A DNA stretch of 64,000 nucleotides, taken from contig CM055894.1 of assembly GCA_029582155.1 (NCBI GenBank), positions 34,560,132-34,624,131 on the forward strand. Direction: 5' to 3'. Shown in pieces: positions 48,601 to 60,534 of this stretch. Made by a program: the position numbers and the translations under genes. Position 1 is the first letter of the stretch, and each line of letters starts with the position of its first letter. A model generated the notes under the pieces. That model had not been told where the DNA came from. It did not search any database and saw only the letters and a list, made by a program, of their open reading frames with translations. The DNA is from Panopea generosa. Lineage: Eukaryota > Mollusca > Bivalvia > Adapedonta > Hiatellidae.

Positions 48601-48823
48601 TTAATTAAGATACATGAAAAGTAAGAAATTGTGACGCTTATTTTGGTTCGATCAATATTAAAATGACGAAAACAAGTGTGTCATTTCGTGTAGTTGCGCA
48701 GATTCATCGATATTTTACCCACATGATGGTGCGCAAAATCGATTTTTTAGCCACATGATAGATGTGGTCAACATTGATATCATAGTCGTTATTCTGATCC
48801 GTTTTCTTTTTATTTTGTACAAC

Positions 48824-48900
48824 AACCTTGACGATCAAATTTTGTTTTAGCTTCTTCTTCCATGATGGAAAATCCAATATGACGTCACTACACGCGTGAA
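48824..48900 (-). promoter_or_regulatory. Candidate promoter and first coding exon of an unknown gene
   Basis: On the minus strand a palindromic TGACGTCA (48,880-48,887, CRE-like) and an inverted CCAAT lie just upstream of ATG at 48,861-48,863. The frame reads MEEEAKTKFDRQ and reaches a possible donor, AAG|GTTGTT, near 48,827. An upstream GC-richer patch contains CpGs and a GGAA-rich segment. No downstream exon was identified, so both promoter and exon are tentative. Confidence 0.3.
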
Positions 48901-50240
48901 AACACCTTGTCATGTGACAATGTTACTAAATTTAGCCACCACGAATGGTTTTCTGACTTGCGGAAATTCGTTCCGGAAAGTAACGATTGATCACGGTGTT
49001 AGTCGATTTCTACCGAGAGCATTACAGATCTAATACCTTAAAGTATTATTAATAATATTTTCGAACTATTTTATATTAAATTATGATAAAGAAGAGCTTA
49101 AGGAAAGGTCTATTCTCAATATGGTGTTTTAATTAAACTCATGTACGCTTTCATCGGTCCGTATTGAACATGAAAACGATTTCAATTTATTAACGCATTG
49201 TATCCATGCCTGGAATAATAATGTTCGAGGTATGTCCCTAAAGTATTAAGACCACCGAGTCATTTTCGTATAAAGGCGTCACATGCAAACCAATGCTATC
49301 AATGGATAGATCGACACCCTTATATTGTCATAAAACATCAAATTAACTTGCAAAAGTCATCATAGTAACGTGAAGTACTGAGGACATTGAAGTTAGACGC
49401 CATTTACAAAAACAGCAAGACTGGTGATGACGTTTAATTTTTGTTGTGAGTATCTTCATAGCAGAATTGCTTTCAATTAAGATATGGCATTTACATTTCG
49501 GCCTCGTACCGACCCTATGTCAAATCGACCCAAGTCATTTCAAATCTTCCGTATTTCGGTTCTAATATTGAATTTTAGTTATAATGTTAAAAAAAGGTTT
49601 TGAATTAAAATGAGAATTTGCATACTGATTGCGTAAAATCGAAAACTGTTAATGAAATAAAACATAGGTGTATTTTCTATTTTTTTATTGTGCAAATGTA
49701 CTAAGTCTTGTTTTAAGATCAGTGCTAGAGTTGTTGCATGGTCTTCATTTGCATCGCAGTATTCGGTGTACTGCCGAAATACTGTAGAAGAAATGTAACT
49801 TGAAACCTAATTTAATAAACTGTTACCAACACTGATAGTAGATAACCAATCATGCCCACAAATATGTATGAGTGATACTTGATTGATGTTCACATGACCT
49901 AACGTCAGGTTCAAAGACATTCACGTAACGCTAGAGTATTGCCTTTTGTTTTAAAGATATTAAATTATGACGTGAAACAACAAAAAAGATTTGATCACCG
50001 GAAGGCATGTATGCGCATGCAGCAAGCATATATGATGCTCCGTAATGTTTGTGTGTTGGCATTAAGACGAAAGTAATATCCTGGAATCAAACACATATTC
50101 AGTATCGGGTGATATCTGACGCCTTCAATTATACACTGTCAATTTTACACTTTCGGTATGTACTTAAGTGTTGTCGCAGGTGATAATATTTATTTCCCAC
50201 AATTTGTTCGGCTTTGCGTTCATGTAGCCATAACTATATA
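48901..50240. other. Intergenic, nothing firm
   Basis: No coding exon recognised. The phrase 'tcctggaatcaaacaca' near 50,080 recurs near 50,711 ('tcctggaaccaaacaca'), so the left edge of the local duplication system may begin here. Confidence 0.4.
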
Positions 50241-50302
50241 TGTTATATGAATGAAGGGAAACAGACATTGGCCATTATTCAGATATCTGCAGATTCGTTT
50301 AA

Positions 50303-50481
50303 CTATGCCTGTATGAGATATGCAGACACACTGCCAAGAAACCATAGGCGCAGATGGGCGTGACAATCTGACACAATAATTTTTAATAACTTAGCGTTGT
50401 CACTCTCGTGTCGACTATCTTCATTATTCGCTCCATTTGCTCCTAAAAGCGGTACAAGCGTATGCTTTTCAACTGAAGGAT
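50303..50481 (-). CDS. Tail exon A: diverged or alternative C-terminal exon of the membrane-protein gene
   Basis: The minus strand has a good acceptor ('cgtatatttattactcag', boundary 50,481) followed by an open frame of 58 codons to a stop at 50,303. It begins with two bases of a split codon (phase 1), the phase needed to join the membrane exon or microexon at 62.7 and 60.4 kb. The peptide opens PSVEKHTLVPLLGANGANN and ends KIIVSDCHAHLRLWFLGSVS then AYLIQA. It is clearly paralogous to the tail exon at 57,242-57,405 (shared acceptor, KIIVSDCH and AYLIQ). It keeps Pro-Leu-Leu but lacks the acidic residue that would complete a [DE]xxxL[LI] sorting motif. It may be an alternative 3' exon or the remnant of a neighbouring paralogue. 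No protein family recognised. Confidence 0.5.
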
Positions 50482-51280
50482 CTGAGTAATAAATATACGA
50501 CAATATAAACGGGTATAAAAACAACATCATGTTAAACAGAGACATATACAAACCGATATATATATACTTGCACAAGGACAAAGATAATTAAATTTATTTT
50601 AACGTAACAATGACTAAATAATAATGCCTTTAACTAACTAAGGTGGTATAGATGTAACAAACAACACATATCATTGATCAACGATAGAAATTACGACCGA
50701 ACGATTGTGGATCCTGGAACCAAACACACATTCAGTCTCTGAGTCATATGATACCTGATGATGTAACCCAAAAATGTGTATTTATTTTTTGGGCTTCTAA
50801 ATTGAATCAGATTATGATGTGAATACTACGTAGTGCAATGAATGACAGAGGTATTGAAGTTTACAAAGAATGTAAATGAAAAATTGTTCCACTGTAAACC
50901 ATTCACACTCGAGCAAAAAAGTGGGTATACTAGCTCAAATTACGATATATGAAAGCCGACTAAATAATGATTCTGAACACTACATACTAGTGATAAGTAA
51001 TTACTCAATCACACGAAACATATCATTTTTCTGTGTGTATGATATTGGTCATTAAACTATTGAATAATTATTTTTGTAATTGTACCTCTCTTGTTTGTAC
51101 ATAGAGTCCAGTCAGTATGTTAATATGCCTAAAACTATTTGCAAAAGAAATGGTTTTGTATGAATAATGTTGAACATGGTCCTGTGATCAACATATAAAA
51201 AGTCTAGAAAAATCAAGGTAGAGAAAATACTGTTTATTTCGATTTAAAAATCTCTAGTTTCTGTCAAATTCTACTGGCGC

Positions 51281-51369
51281 TTACAAGCCACCGTAGCAGA
51301 ACGCTGTAAGATGAGCACATGCATATCGTGACATTTCATGACGTAATAGACTGTTCTCTACCGTTTGTA
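51281..51369 (-). CDS. Possible further terminal exon (29-residue tail)
   Basis: A good acceptor on the minus strand ('ggcatttttatttcag', boundary 51,369) is followed by a phase-1-compatible frame VQTVENSLLRHEMSRYA and so on, ending at TAA (51,281-51,283). The patch is more GC-rich than its flanks. It lies between tail exons A and B, so a third alternative end of the same gene is possible, but there is no sequence similarity to the other tails. Confidence 0.25.
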
Positions 51370-51749
51370 CTGAAATAAAAATGCCAACAAACATAAGAGC
51401 AGTAGGATAATTTGATTTAGATAGGTAAGATGTGATTATTTAAATGTTTTTCATGATTGAAATATTTTAATATACTGTTGTAGATTTAAATGCCAGGCAT
51501 TTTTATGATAAATATTTGAAAAAAAAACTTCATTATGTAGACGACGTGTTGTTATGTTGGTTTTCGTGGGCAGATTTAAACGTAGAACTATATGTAAGCA
51601 TTGAGAATTTATTTTACATGAAATAACTTTAAGGCATTTAAGGAATTGCAAGTTTTATAAATTTTAGATAATAAGATAAATAAAAAATTAAATGTTTCGT
51701 TTGCTGTGAAATTATGTATATTTGTTTAATATAAATATTTTTTTCCAGA

Positions 51750-54700
51750 ATGACAGAATCATGTGCACTGTGTTATGAAGACTTACATAATGGACTTGCC
51801 ATTGTTACGTTAAGACTGAAAAGGGGTGTAATGACATTAATAATGCAAGCAAAGAGCGAGGTGACACTATATGTACTATTCCTGGACAATTAGTACATAC
51901 CCATTGTCGGAAAAAAACTAATGTAATCATAACGTGATCGAAAGAGATAGAAAAACTCCGGTAGAACCGATCACAAGTCCACGAACTCTAAGATAAAACT
52001 GAACAATTCAGCTTTAGCGAATGGTGCATGTTTTGTGTCATACACTATCTCGATGAAAATGACAATGAGCAATTAACTGTATCAGATCTTGTGTACAAAA
52101 TACACGAAATTTGTGAAGACGATGCTTTTAGCAAAACATACATGAAAAAGAAAGTAATAGAACATTTCGCACTGCAATAATTATTTCTGAGTTGAATGGC
52201 AAAAGTGATATAGTACACTGATAAATACAGCTTCATATGTTCTTTATGACTTTCATCAACGTCAAAAAAGTGTTGATACTGAAACTGAAAAGCTTACAAT
52301 TTTGAAAACAGCATCAAAACTAATAAGAAGTCAAATAAAAACAATGGAGACTTCAAAAGCTAATTACCAAACTCCTTCAGAACTTTTATCTGTTGAACAA
52401 AACATTGCATATTTGCCAGAGTGTCTAAGCTTGTTCTTAAGAACACTTTTTATTGAAAAGAATGCCGATGTAAAGATTGCGGCAATCGGTCAATCAATCG
52501 TACAAGCTACAAGACCAAGGGTCATTATTGCACCCCTTCAATTAGGACTTGGGATTCAGCTGCATCATGACTTTGCATCCAAGTTTCGCATCAATACTTT
52601 TTACAGCCTTGAATTTTGTTGTTATACACTGAAGTTTAAAACTTTGAATCAAGTGCAGCAGTTCCTCAAGGGACGGATCTCTATGGTTTTCAACCTGGTA
52701 AATTTGTCCAATTCGTCGCTGATAGCGTAGATCATAATATTAGGACTTTGGATGGACACGGAACTTTCCTTGGGATGGGATCGTTGCATGTATGACACAA
52801 GGAACACACAATCACAAACCTATCCCTAGAATGACCGTTTCATCAAAGAACATCCTCTGTGCTGTGGATATAAATATATCATACTACAGAGCAATAAAAC
52901 CAATGAAATACTGATCACATTTGATGAACTTGAAGATTTAAGGGTTTTGGACAGCACTTTAAAACTTGATCTTTTGCTTAAATTGTCTTGGCTCATAAGC
53001 CCGGTTCGACCTGGGTGATCTGGAATTATGCAGATGATACAAGAATTATCCACAGAATTATCAGGAAAATCATCAGTTGTATTCATGCCAATGATTGACT
53101 TTAATCCAATTGATATGTCATGCATATTTACAACTCTAAAGTTTGATGATGATCAAGCAGTCAAATATGGAACTGATCCTGTGGTAACATTTGACCAGCC
53201 ATTATACTGGAAGGCATTGACTGTCGTGCTGAACGAACAAGAGAATAGTAGCCTTCGTAAAGTGATATTACGGTAAGGAGGTTTTCACACAGGCATGAGT
53301 TTCCGTGGATGTATTGGTCATCTGATGCAAGAAACAGGCCTATGCGAGTTTTTATTTTAGAAACAGTCTAAGCTCAAAATGCTGTTGGACATATGCTGAA
53401 TGGCAAAGCAGTTGCAAGACAATGCTTTAAATTCAATAATAATCTCGAAAGTATTTCACTGCTACTAAAAAGCGACAGTAACAGTGCATCGAGTGACAAG
53501 CAAATTATCATAAATGACCTTTATAAAGTAGATGCAGAACACGAAACGTCCAACATTGCAAGATTAGAGTAACATCGGTAGACTATATGATGATCTTGCT
53601 ATGGGAAAAAATTGGTCCTTAGAATAATGTTGCAGACAAGAGGAGCCAGAAAGCAACACAGCGCAACATGTAATTGATGGCGGAGCATTACTTTAGCGCA
53701 TACTATGGGACCGTGCTTCAACATTTTCTAACATTTGTAGTATTTACATTGTATGTAGATTATGTATCTGGAAAGTTTCATGACCCAGGAGTTGTATTTG
53801 ATGGATAAGAGTCCGGACCATCTACAAAAGATGAAGCGCATTTGCGACGTTCAAAAGGAGCTGTTGGTACAAAACTTAATTGCACAGATAGTACTCCATT
53901 TAAAGGGAAACAAGAACATTTTCTCGCAAATTCAGAAAACAAACAGCAATTCATAAAAATGCTAGGTGGATCTCTGGAAAACAAATGTCATAAAGTAGTA
54001 TATGCGGAGGGTGAAGCCGATTTACTTATAGTACAGACAGCAGTTGCTTGTGCAGAAGAGCGTAACGTGATTTTGAGTGGTGAAGAAACAGATCTTCTTG
54101 TTCTGCTGATCTATCATGCTAGTATTGAAAGTAACAGTATATTCTATTAGTCGGAAGAGAAGCAAAACATGTATAAAACATTACAAGTTTGGGATATCAA
54201 GCGGACAAAGGTGTTACTTGGACCTGATACATGTACATGTGGACATCACGACTATTTGGGGTTGGGAAAGGGCCAGCAGTTAAAAAGCTTATAAAAGACA
54301 AACAATTTCAGGAATGCGCAGAAACATTTACAAAGACAAGTTTACTAAAGGATGTTCTAATAGCAGGAGAACGTGCATTGGTTATTCTTTATGGCGGGTT
54401 CTACTAGAGGGTATGGATTTGTTGCGTTTTAGGAAATTCACTAGTAAAGTAATGACTAGTACAACCTATGTACAAGTACATACACTTCCACTAACATCGG
54501 CTGCAGTAATGCAACATAGCCTGCGAGTTTACTTTCAAGTTCAAACTTGGGTAAACTCAAATGTGGAAATAACACCTCATGAGTGGAGATTGGGAAGTTG
54601 TCGAAAAAACCATGTTACCAATCAAGATTCCTTTTCCACCAGCGCCTGACAGTTTGATTAAAATGATGAAATGCAATTATAAAGTTAACTGTGATACGAA

Positions 54701-54770
54701 AAGATGCGCGTGTAGAAAACATGAGCTCAAACGTTCTGTTAGTTCTGGAAAGTGTATGGGTGTTTGATGA
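51750..54770 (+). pseudogene. Decayed member of a multi-copy invertebrate gene family (FEN/PIN-like acidic motif, C-terminal Cys cluster)
   Basis: A CDS-like stretch of about 3 kb follows a splice acceptor ('tatttttttccag') just before ATG at 51,750 and is broken by many stops and shifts. Segments in order are an N-terminal MTESCALCYEDLHNG (CxxC); 'WCMFC' near 52,033; an open part at 52,302-52,730; 'VTFDQPLYWKALTVVL' near 53,190; 'GGFHTGMSF' directly after an in-frame TAA at 53,274; 'VVYAEGEADLLIVQTA' near 54,000; 'LSGEETDLLVLLIYH' near 54,075; and a C-terminal CNYKVNCDTKRCACRKH (54,675 on). Intact relatives, as I recall them, are multi-copy in molluscs and cnidarians and uncharacterised. The EGEAD and DTDLL pair resembles the metal-binding acidic residues of FEN1/XPG-type PIN nucleases, and the Cys cluster resembles CXC/tesmin motifs; both are inference. 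It lies on the strand opposite the membrane-protein exons. Confidence 0.7.
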
Positions 54771-55690
54771 ACAAATGTATCAAATCTGAGACAGACTTAA
54801 GTGAAAACATATAAACTCGTGCAAAACACGGATTGTGACAGGTTATATCAACTCTTAAAATAGCAATACACAAATTTGTATTATCATTTGATCAATTCTG
54901 AACAAAAAATAAAAGTAAAAATGTATAAATGTATATGTTTATATACTATTAAATTGATAACCATTTTGTAAAGTATTCGAAGGTATATGTTTCATATAAT
55001 ATATTTAATAATTAGATATATATCAATAGCATTTATTGTTGCTAATTTATATTTAATTTAATAGTTGAATGATTGGTTCTATACACTACATTAAAATTAA
55101 ATACTTCAAAAAGCAATATATAACATATATATCCGTCAAAACAACACTTTATTTCCCTTAAATATGGTGGTTAGAAACATAAAATTTTAACAAATTTCTC
55201 TCAATTAGATTGTTCTAGACTTTTTTTCACAAATTTTAAATACGTTTAGCTTCTCAAAAATCCAGGAAATAATTATTTTGGAATTAGTTTGACGTTTAAC
55301 CATACTATCTCATAGGCTGATTGGGCTAATAATCCTGATGTTGTATAATAATTTAATGAATATATTTATGTTGCTTAACCGCACTACAGTGTTTGAAATT
55401 ATGTAATAACACATAAATCCATTTTCTGGAATAGGCAAGGACATATATTTTATATCTTATATGTTACCAATCAAGATTTGTTGCAATAATGACGGTTTAT
55501 CTGATACGTGATCAGTTTGTGTCGGAGGCTTGCCAGTTTTATGCTATGTAATTGTCCAAGAATCCTGAAGGTACTGCATCGTAATAGAGTTTTGTCAAAC
55601 GATACTTTGGACAATGATGTCAGTGTATCCCTTATAAAGTGTTATTGTCAATCACTAGTTTTGACGCGTTCTGTATTAACGGTATACAAC
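54771..55690. other. AT-rich intergenic DNA
   Basis: No supported feature. A frame at 55,508-55,741 is not supported. Confidence 0.4.
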
Positions 55691-57241
55691 TACCTGTTGG
55701 AATATGTATTTTTAAAAATGACTTTCTGCAAAAGTTTCTGATTTCCAGGAAATATTCTCCAAGCGATTGATTTAGCTAACTGTATGTGTATGTAATCATT
55801 TGGAGCGCAGAAAGATTTGTTTATCGCACTATAAAGCAACCGATGTTTGATAATTGGCACTGAATCGTGCTGTTGTATGGCAGTTGGAACTTGTTAATAC
55901 CTGTACAACACAACCATTTGGGGTCAAAAGCCATTCCCGAAGAAGTCTTATTAAAATCTATGACTTCATTGAAAGCAAATGCATGTAGCTGTTTCATAGT
56001 ATATACAAGAAGGGCTGCTTAACATAACACTTTTTCCCTTTTTGCGTAAAGCACCAATACTAAACTATATTATTGAAAATAATATTTACCTTTTAATTAA
56101 TTAGATACTCATTATGTAATACAGTCATTTTCCTTAATAAACAAATCAATAGGACATTGACTCAGACAACGCCAGTCAATGGGTCAATTCTAAACATAAA
56201 ATAGATTTTCAAATATCTTGTAGCATTTGTAAAGATGAATTTCTGTCGATCCTTTTTTTAATACGCTTAATCAATATAAATACTATATATGTACATAATT
56301 TTGCATTTGAAATACATAATTATGCACAATAACCTTTAGACGTACTCTTAAATGTAGGGAAATATACATTGACCATTATTTAGATGTCTGATAATTTGTT
56401 TAAAGACAATTGCTATAGTTTTTGTCATATTTTTCCTATGGATAAAATTTCATGAAACGTCCCAGTATTTAAGTTTAATGTACTAGTATATTCATGCAAT
56501 ATCAGAAATAAAAAAACACATGCTACCGTACATGCCTTTTGGTATTAGCTTCTCATAAACATACCCGTTCTCGATAATTGGCAAACAAATGTTTAACAAG
56601 TAATGCAAAAACAATATTTTAAATTATTTAATTCTAGTATTTTATTAAAACTAATACACAGATGCATGCATATAATAATGATTGTCATGGAAATAGCAAG
56701 TATAAGCTTGAATTTAACTGTTTAAGTTTTTTAAAAACAAAAACATTTCGGCAGAGTGCCAATTTGTTTTTCAATTTTGCTATACAATATAGCGTTTTTT
56801 GACATTTTGATATAGTGTATAGCTAGAATTTCCTTAAAACCTCACAAAATACCCTCTGATACCTATTCTAATGATAATTAATATAAAGAATACATGTAAC
56901 CGCGTAATTTGAGACAACATATTTCCCAATGTATGCCATCATTAAATAAACTGCAGTTGCAAAATTAACGCGTTTATATATAATGAACATAGTTGTATAA
57001 ATATTAAGATTTCTATTATATTTTATATTTAGGTTAAATTGTTATAAAGAATTATTTGCATATTTAATATATTGAACATAATATAAATGACCAATTTCAG
57101 ATGTATCCGTAATGAGAGTGTCATCCGAAATAGGGTCAGTTGTAGCATAATATCATGTAGTGACACTGGCTGATCTCGACAACATTACTTCCCATTGTGC
57201 GCGGAATTATAGCGCTTGAACAACTATAGCAGTTGCCATAA

Positions 57242-57405
57242 CTATATCTGAATCAGATATGCAAATACACCATCAAGCAGGCATGCCCACAGATGGATGT
57301 GACAATCAGACACAATAATTTTAAATAAAATACTGATTTTATTCCTTTGTTGAATGTCTTTATTCGCTTCATTTATTAAAGGACGTCGTTCTTCATTCAA
57401 CAAAT
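57242..57405 (-). CDS. Tail exon B: C-terminal cytoplasmic exon of a membrane protein
   Basis: Acceptor 'tatatttattactcag' on the minus strand (boundary 57,405), then two bases of a phase-1 codon, 53 further codons and a TAG stop. With the G left by the upstream exon the first residue is Asp, giving DLLNEERRPLINEANKD at the start and FKIIVSDCHIHLWACLLDGV then FAYLIQI at the end. EERRPLI fits the acidic dileucine motif [DE]xxxL[LI], known to direct membrane proteins to endosomes and lysosomes through AP adaptors, but that function is inferred here. The C-terminal third is unusually hydrophobic for a cytoplasmic tail. Frame and phase agree with the microexon at 60,360-60,386 and the membrane exon at 62,663-62,776. 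Protein family not recognised. Confidence 0.55.
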
Positions 57406-58661
57406 CTGAGTAATAAATATAAAACAGTATAAACGGTTATAAGAGCATCATCATGTCAAATAGAGACAGATACGCACCGGGATGTGTTCACACAAGGACA
57501 CAGATAATGCATTGTGAACATTATGTGGGACATCAGGAAGAGAAACAAGACAGACAGGTAGTTATTCATATAGACATGTGCGGATTGGCAGCAAGACATG
57601 AAACGCCGATAGACGCCGAGATCGAGCCGCTGACAACACAAATTTACATACAGAAACAAGTACTATGTATAACTGTTACTATTTATATTTTTTTTTCAAC
57701 GCTACGATAACTACATCAATACTATATGTATATAACTAAGTGATACACATTACGCATATATCATATCTCATTGTAAAACGATAGAAATTACGACCTAACG
57801 ATTGTGAATACGACGTGTCCGCCTGCAATCGCTACCGCCTATATATACATACTTAACGTTTTTATGGAAATTTATACAATATAACAATGTATGTACACGC
57901 CTTGTATTATAAAACAAATATTGCAGTGTTAAGAAAATGACTTTTTGCATTAGTTTCTGACTTCCAGAAAATATACTCTGAGCGATTGATTTAGCTAACT
58001 TCATTTGGAGCGCATAAAGATTTGTTTACCGCACTGTAAATCAACCGGTGTTTGATAATTAGCGCTGAATCTTGCTGTTGTATGGCTGACGGAAGTTGTT
58101 AATACCTGTACAATACACACATTTTTACTTCATCCTGGTAAATGGTTACATCAACTATTCTTATGTAATGACATTGAATCGCCCCACCCAACTGTTTTGC
58201 TTTTGTGATAAACAGCCATTCCCGAGGAAGTCTTATTATAATCAATGACCCAAGTGAAAGTTTTATAATATATGAAAGAAGGGCTGCTTGGCATAATACT
58301 TTTCCGTTTTACGTAAAGCACCAATACTTAACTATAGTATTGAAAATGATATTTACCTTTCAATTAATTAGATATTCATTATGTAATACAGTTATTTTCC
58401 TTAATACACAAATCTATAGGACATTTACCCAGACAATGCAAGTCAAAAAGTCAGTTCTAAACATAAAATATATATTAAAACATCTAGTTACGTTTGCAAA
58501 GATGAACATCCGTCGATACTTATCTTTAATATGCTTAATCAATATAAATGTTATACACAGTTTTGCAATAAAAAATATATCTGCACTGTAACTTTGAGAC
58601 ATACTCTTCAATGTAGGGAAATAGATATTGACAATTATTCAAATGTCTGTTATTTGTTTAA

Positions 58662-58790
58662 CTATATCTGAATAATATATGCAAATACAAAGTCAATCAT
58701 GCATACACAATAATTTTTAATAGCGTACTTGTTACATTCCATAGTCGAATATCTATAGATGCTTCATTTATACAAAAGCAGCATCATGTA
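58662..58790 (-). pseudogene. Tail exon C, broken copy
   Basis: The 3' end matches tail exon B (FAYIIQI then TAG; preceding KNYCV matches KIIVS). About 70 bases covering the acceptor and exon start are deleted relative to copy B, and stops interrupt the remainder. It cannot be spliced as the other tails are. Confidence 0.65.
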
Positions 58791-59524
58791 AAATAGCGAC
58801 AGATACGCACTGACATGTATTAACACCAGGACACAGATAATGTATGGGGAGCATTATGTGGGACATCAGGAAGAGATACAAGACAGATAGGTAGACATAT
58901 AGACATGTGCAGATAGGCAGCCAGACGATAAGCGTCGATAGACGCAACAATCGAGCCGCTAACAACATACATACACATAAAGAAATAAGTATTATAACTA
59001 TTCGTCGATTTAATTATATTTCAACGCAATGATAACTACATCAATAAAATATTTTTTATGTATATCACTAATGTGATACACATTACACAAACAACACATA
59101 TTATACGACCGAACGATTGTAGATCCGATGTAAATATAGGTGCTTAAATTTGTATAGTATAACAATGTGTGTATGCCTTGAAATATTCTTGTAATAAACT
59201 TATACAGCGTTACGTGAATAAATGATCTCGTTTATAAACATATTATGTATAGTCTGTGTGTAGAAAATAGAGTAAACACGCATTGCTATTTTCCTCATTG
59301 TATTTTATGACATAATTTGTACAAATAAATTAATGGTTATTTATAATACGACTAAATATATTAGAATTGAAAATATTTTTTGATTTCTATAACGAAACGA
59401 AAAGGGCACACAGGTCTATCTTCTTATGGTATTTTTACATGAATTTCAAATCGAAAAGAACAAGAATATGTAGTCGGCACTATCCATAGCCATTATGTAT
59501 CTTACTCGGACGTTCTGAGTTCAG

Positions 59525-59760
59525 AGTGTTCCCCATGGCCGAGTGGTATAAGGCGTCGTCTCAAGGGAACTTACTCCTCACTGCTAAAGTTCAAAAAACG
59601 CTCACTCCGAAAACGTTAAGTGAGAAAATGTGCCAGTTACTTACGGAAGGACGGTGTTCCTACTCAGATTCAATCTGAAGACTTCATCCACTTATAAAAC
59701 TGGATATGCCAAATATAACCTAAAATTTGTTAAAAATGGCGTTAAACCCCATTAAAAAAT
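59525..59760 (+). repeat. SINE copy, family C (tRNA-like head), copy 1
   Basis: The head 'ccatggccgagtggtataag' and 'gcgtcgtctcaag' is Leu/Ser-tRNA-like at the A box; the B box ('taaagttcaaaaaac') is decayed. The tail ends 'gttaaaaatggcgttaaacc'. Confidence 0.7.
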
Positions 59761-60359
59761 AACTTCTGAAACTTGAAACTGATTCACAGAAAAAAAGTAA
59801 CACTTTCATCAATAGGGTTTGTCGATGTGCATTGGAAAGTAAAGTATTGGTAATTTTGTTAATTATTTCTGTAGTAACAGATTAAATACTGAAGAGGAAA
59901 ACTTCTTAGTAAAGGCACTACTACAACACTAGGTTGATAAATTTATCTTGAACAATTTTGGAGCAATGCACCTGAAACGAATGTTGGCTATTGGTTCAAT
60001 GGTAATAGACAAATATGGAAGTGGACTCCATCATAGCAAAATGCAAAAGTTGACCATAAAAATGACACGTGTAGATATTTTCTTAAATTTTCATTAACAG
60101 CTTTTAATTTAGACAATTTTATAATTTTGGATATTTGTTTCAATCTATGGTTTCAGAAAATACTTAAAATGACTCCATTGAAATAATATGCACTACTAGA
60201 TCACGATGTTAACATGTGTACAATGTTTCAAGATGCTACCTTGAACATTTTATTTGTAATAAACTAATATAGTGTTACGTGTTACGTGAACACTTAAATT
60301 CGTAAATAAACATAGTACATGTGCATATAGTCTATGTGTAAAAAATAGAGTATACTTAC

Positions 60360-60386
60360 CACGCTTGTTGTATTTATTGACAGAGT
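60360..60386 (-). CDS. 27-nt microexon of the membrane-protein gene
   Basis: On the minus strand a textbook acceptor ('tttatttattttgcttcag') is followed by 27 bases and a consensus donor, G|GTAAGTAT. Read in phase 1 it gives Asp (completed by the preceding G), then SVNKYNKR and a final G. It joins without frame disruption to the membrane exon before it and to either tail exon after it. The peptide is polar and basic, as expected just inside the membrane. The duplicated counterpart near 59.28 kb has lost both splice sites. The exon is too short for ORF searches; support comes from the splice signals and matching phases. Confidence 0.6.
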
Positions 60387-60534
60387 CTGAAGCAAAATAA
60401 ATAAATGGTAATTTATACTACGACAAAATATATCGGAACTGAAGTTATTGATTGATTGCTTTCAAAATTATTTACTGAAACGAAAAGGACACTACCCAGT
60501 CTGTATTTTACTAAGACAATCTGAGCTCAGAGTG

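Larger units (their letters stand above)
55691..59160. repeat. Tandem segmental duplication containing tail exons B and C
   Basis: Unit 1 begins near 55,715 ('aaaatgactttctgcaaaag') and unit 2 near 57,933 ('aaaatgactttttgcattag'), about 2.2 kb apart. Long colinear similarity follows: 'agccattcccgaagaagtct' at 55,930 against 'agccattcccgaggaagtct' at 58,212, and 'gtaaagcaccaatac' in both. Unit 2 lacks about 0.8 kb that unit 1 has (roughly 56.4-57.23 kb). A third related segment lies at 50,240-50,780. The tail exons sit inside these units, so the exon copies arose by this duplication. Confidence 0.85.

Noticed and set aside
58345-58460. Additional exon upstream of a 'GTAAATATC' donor in both duplicated units
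   Set aside because: All acceptor choices lead to an in-frame stop before the donor in the phase required by the neighbouring exons.
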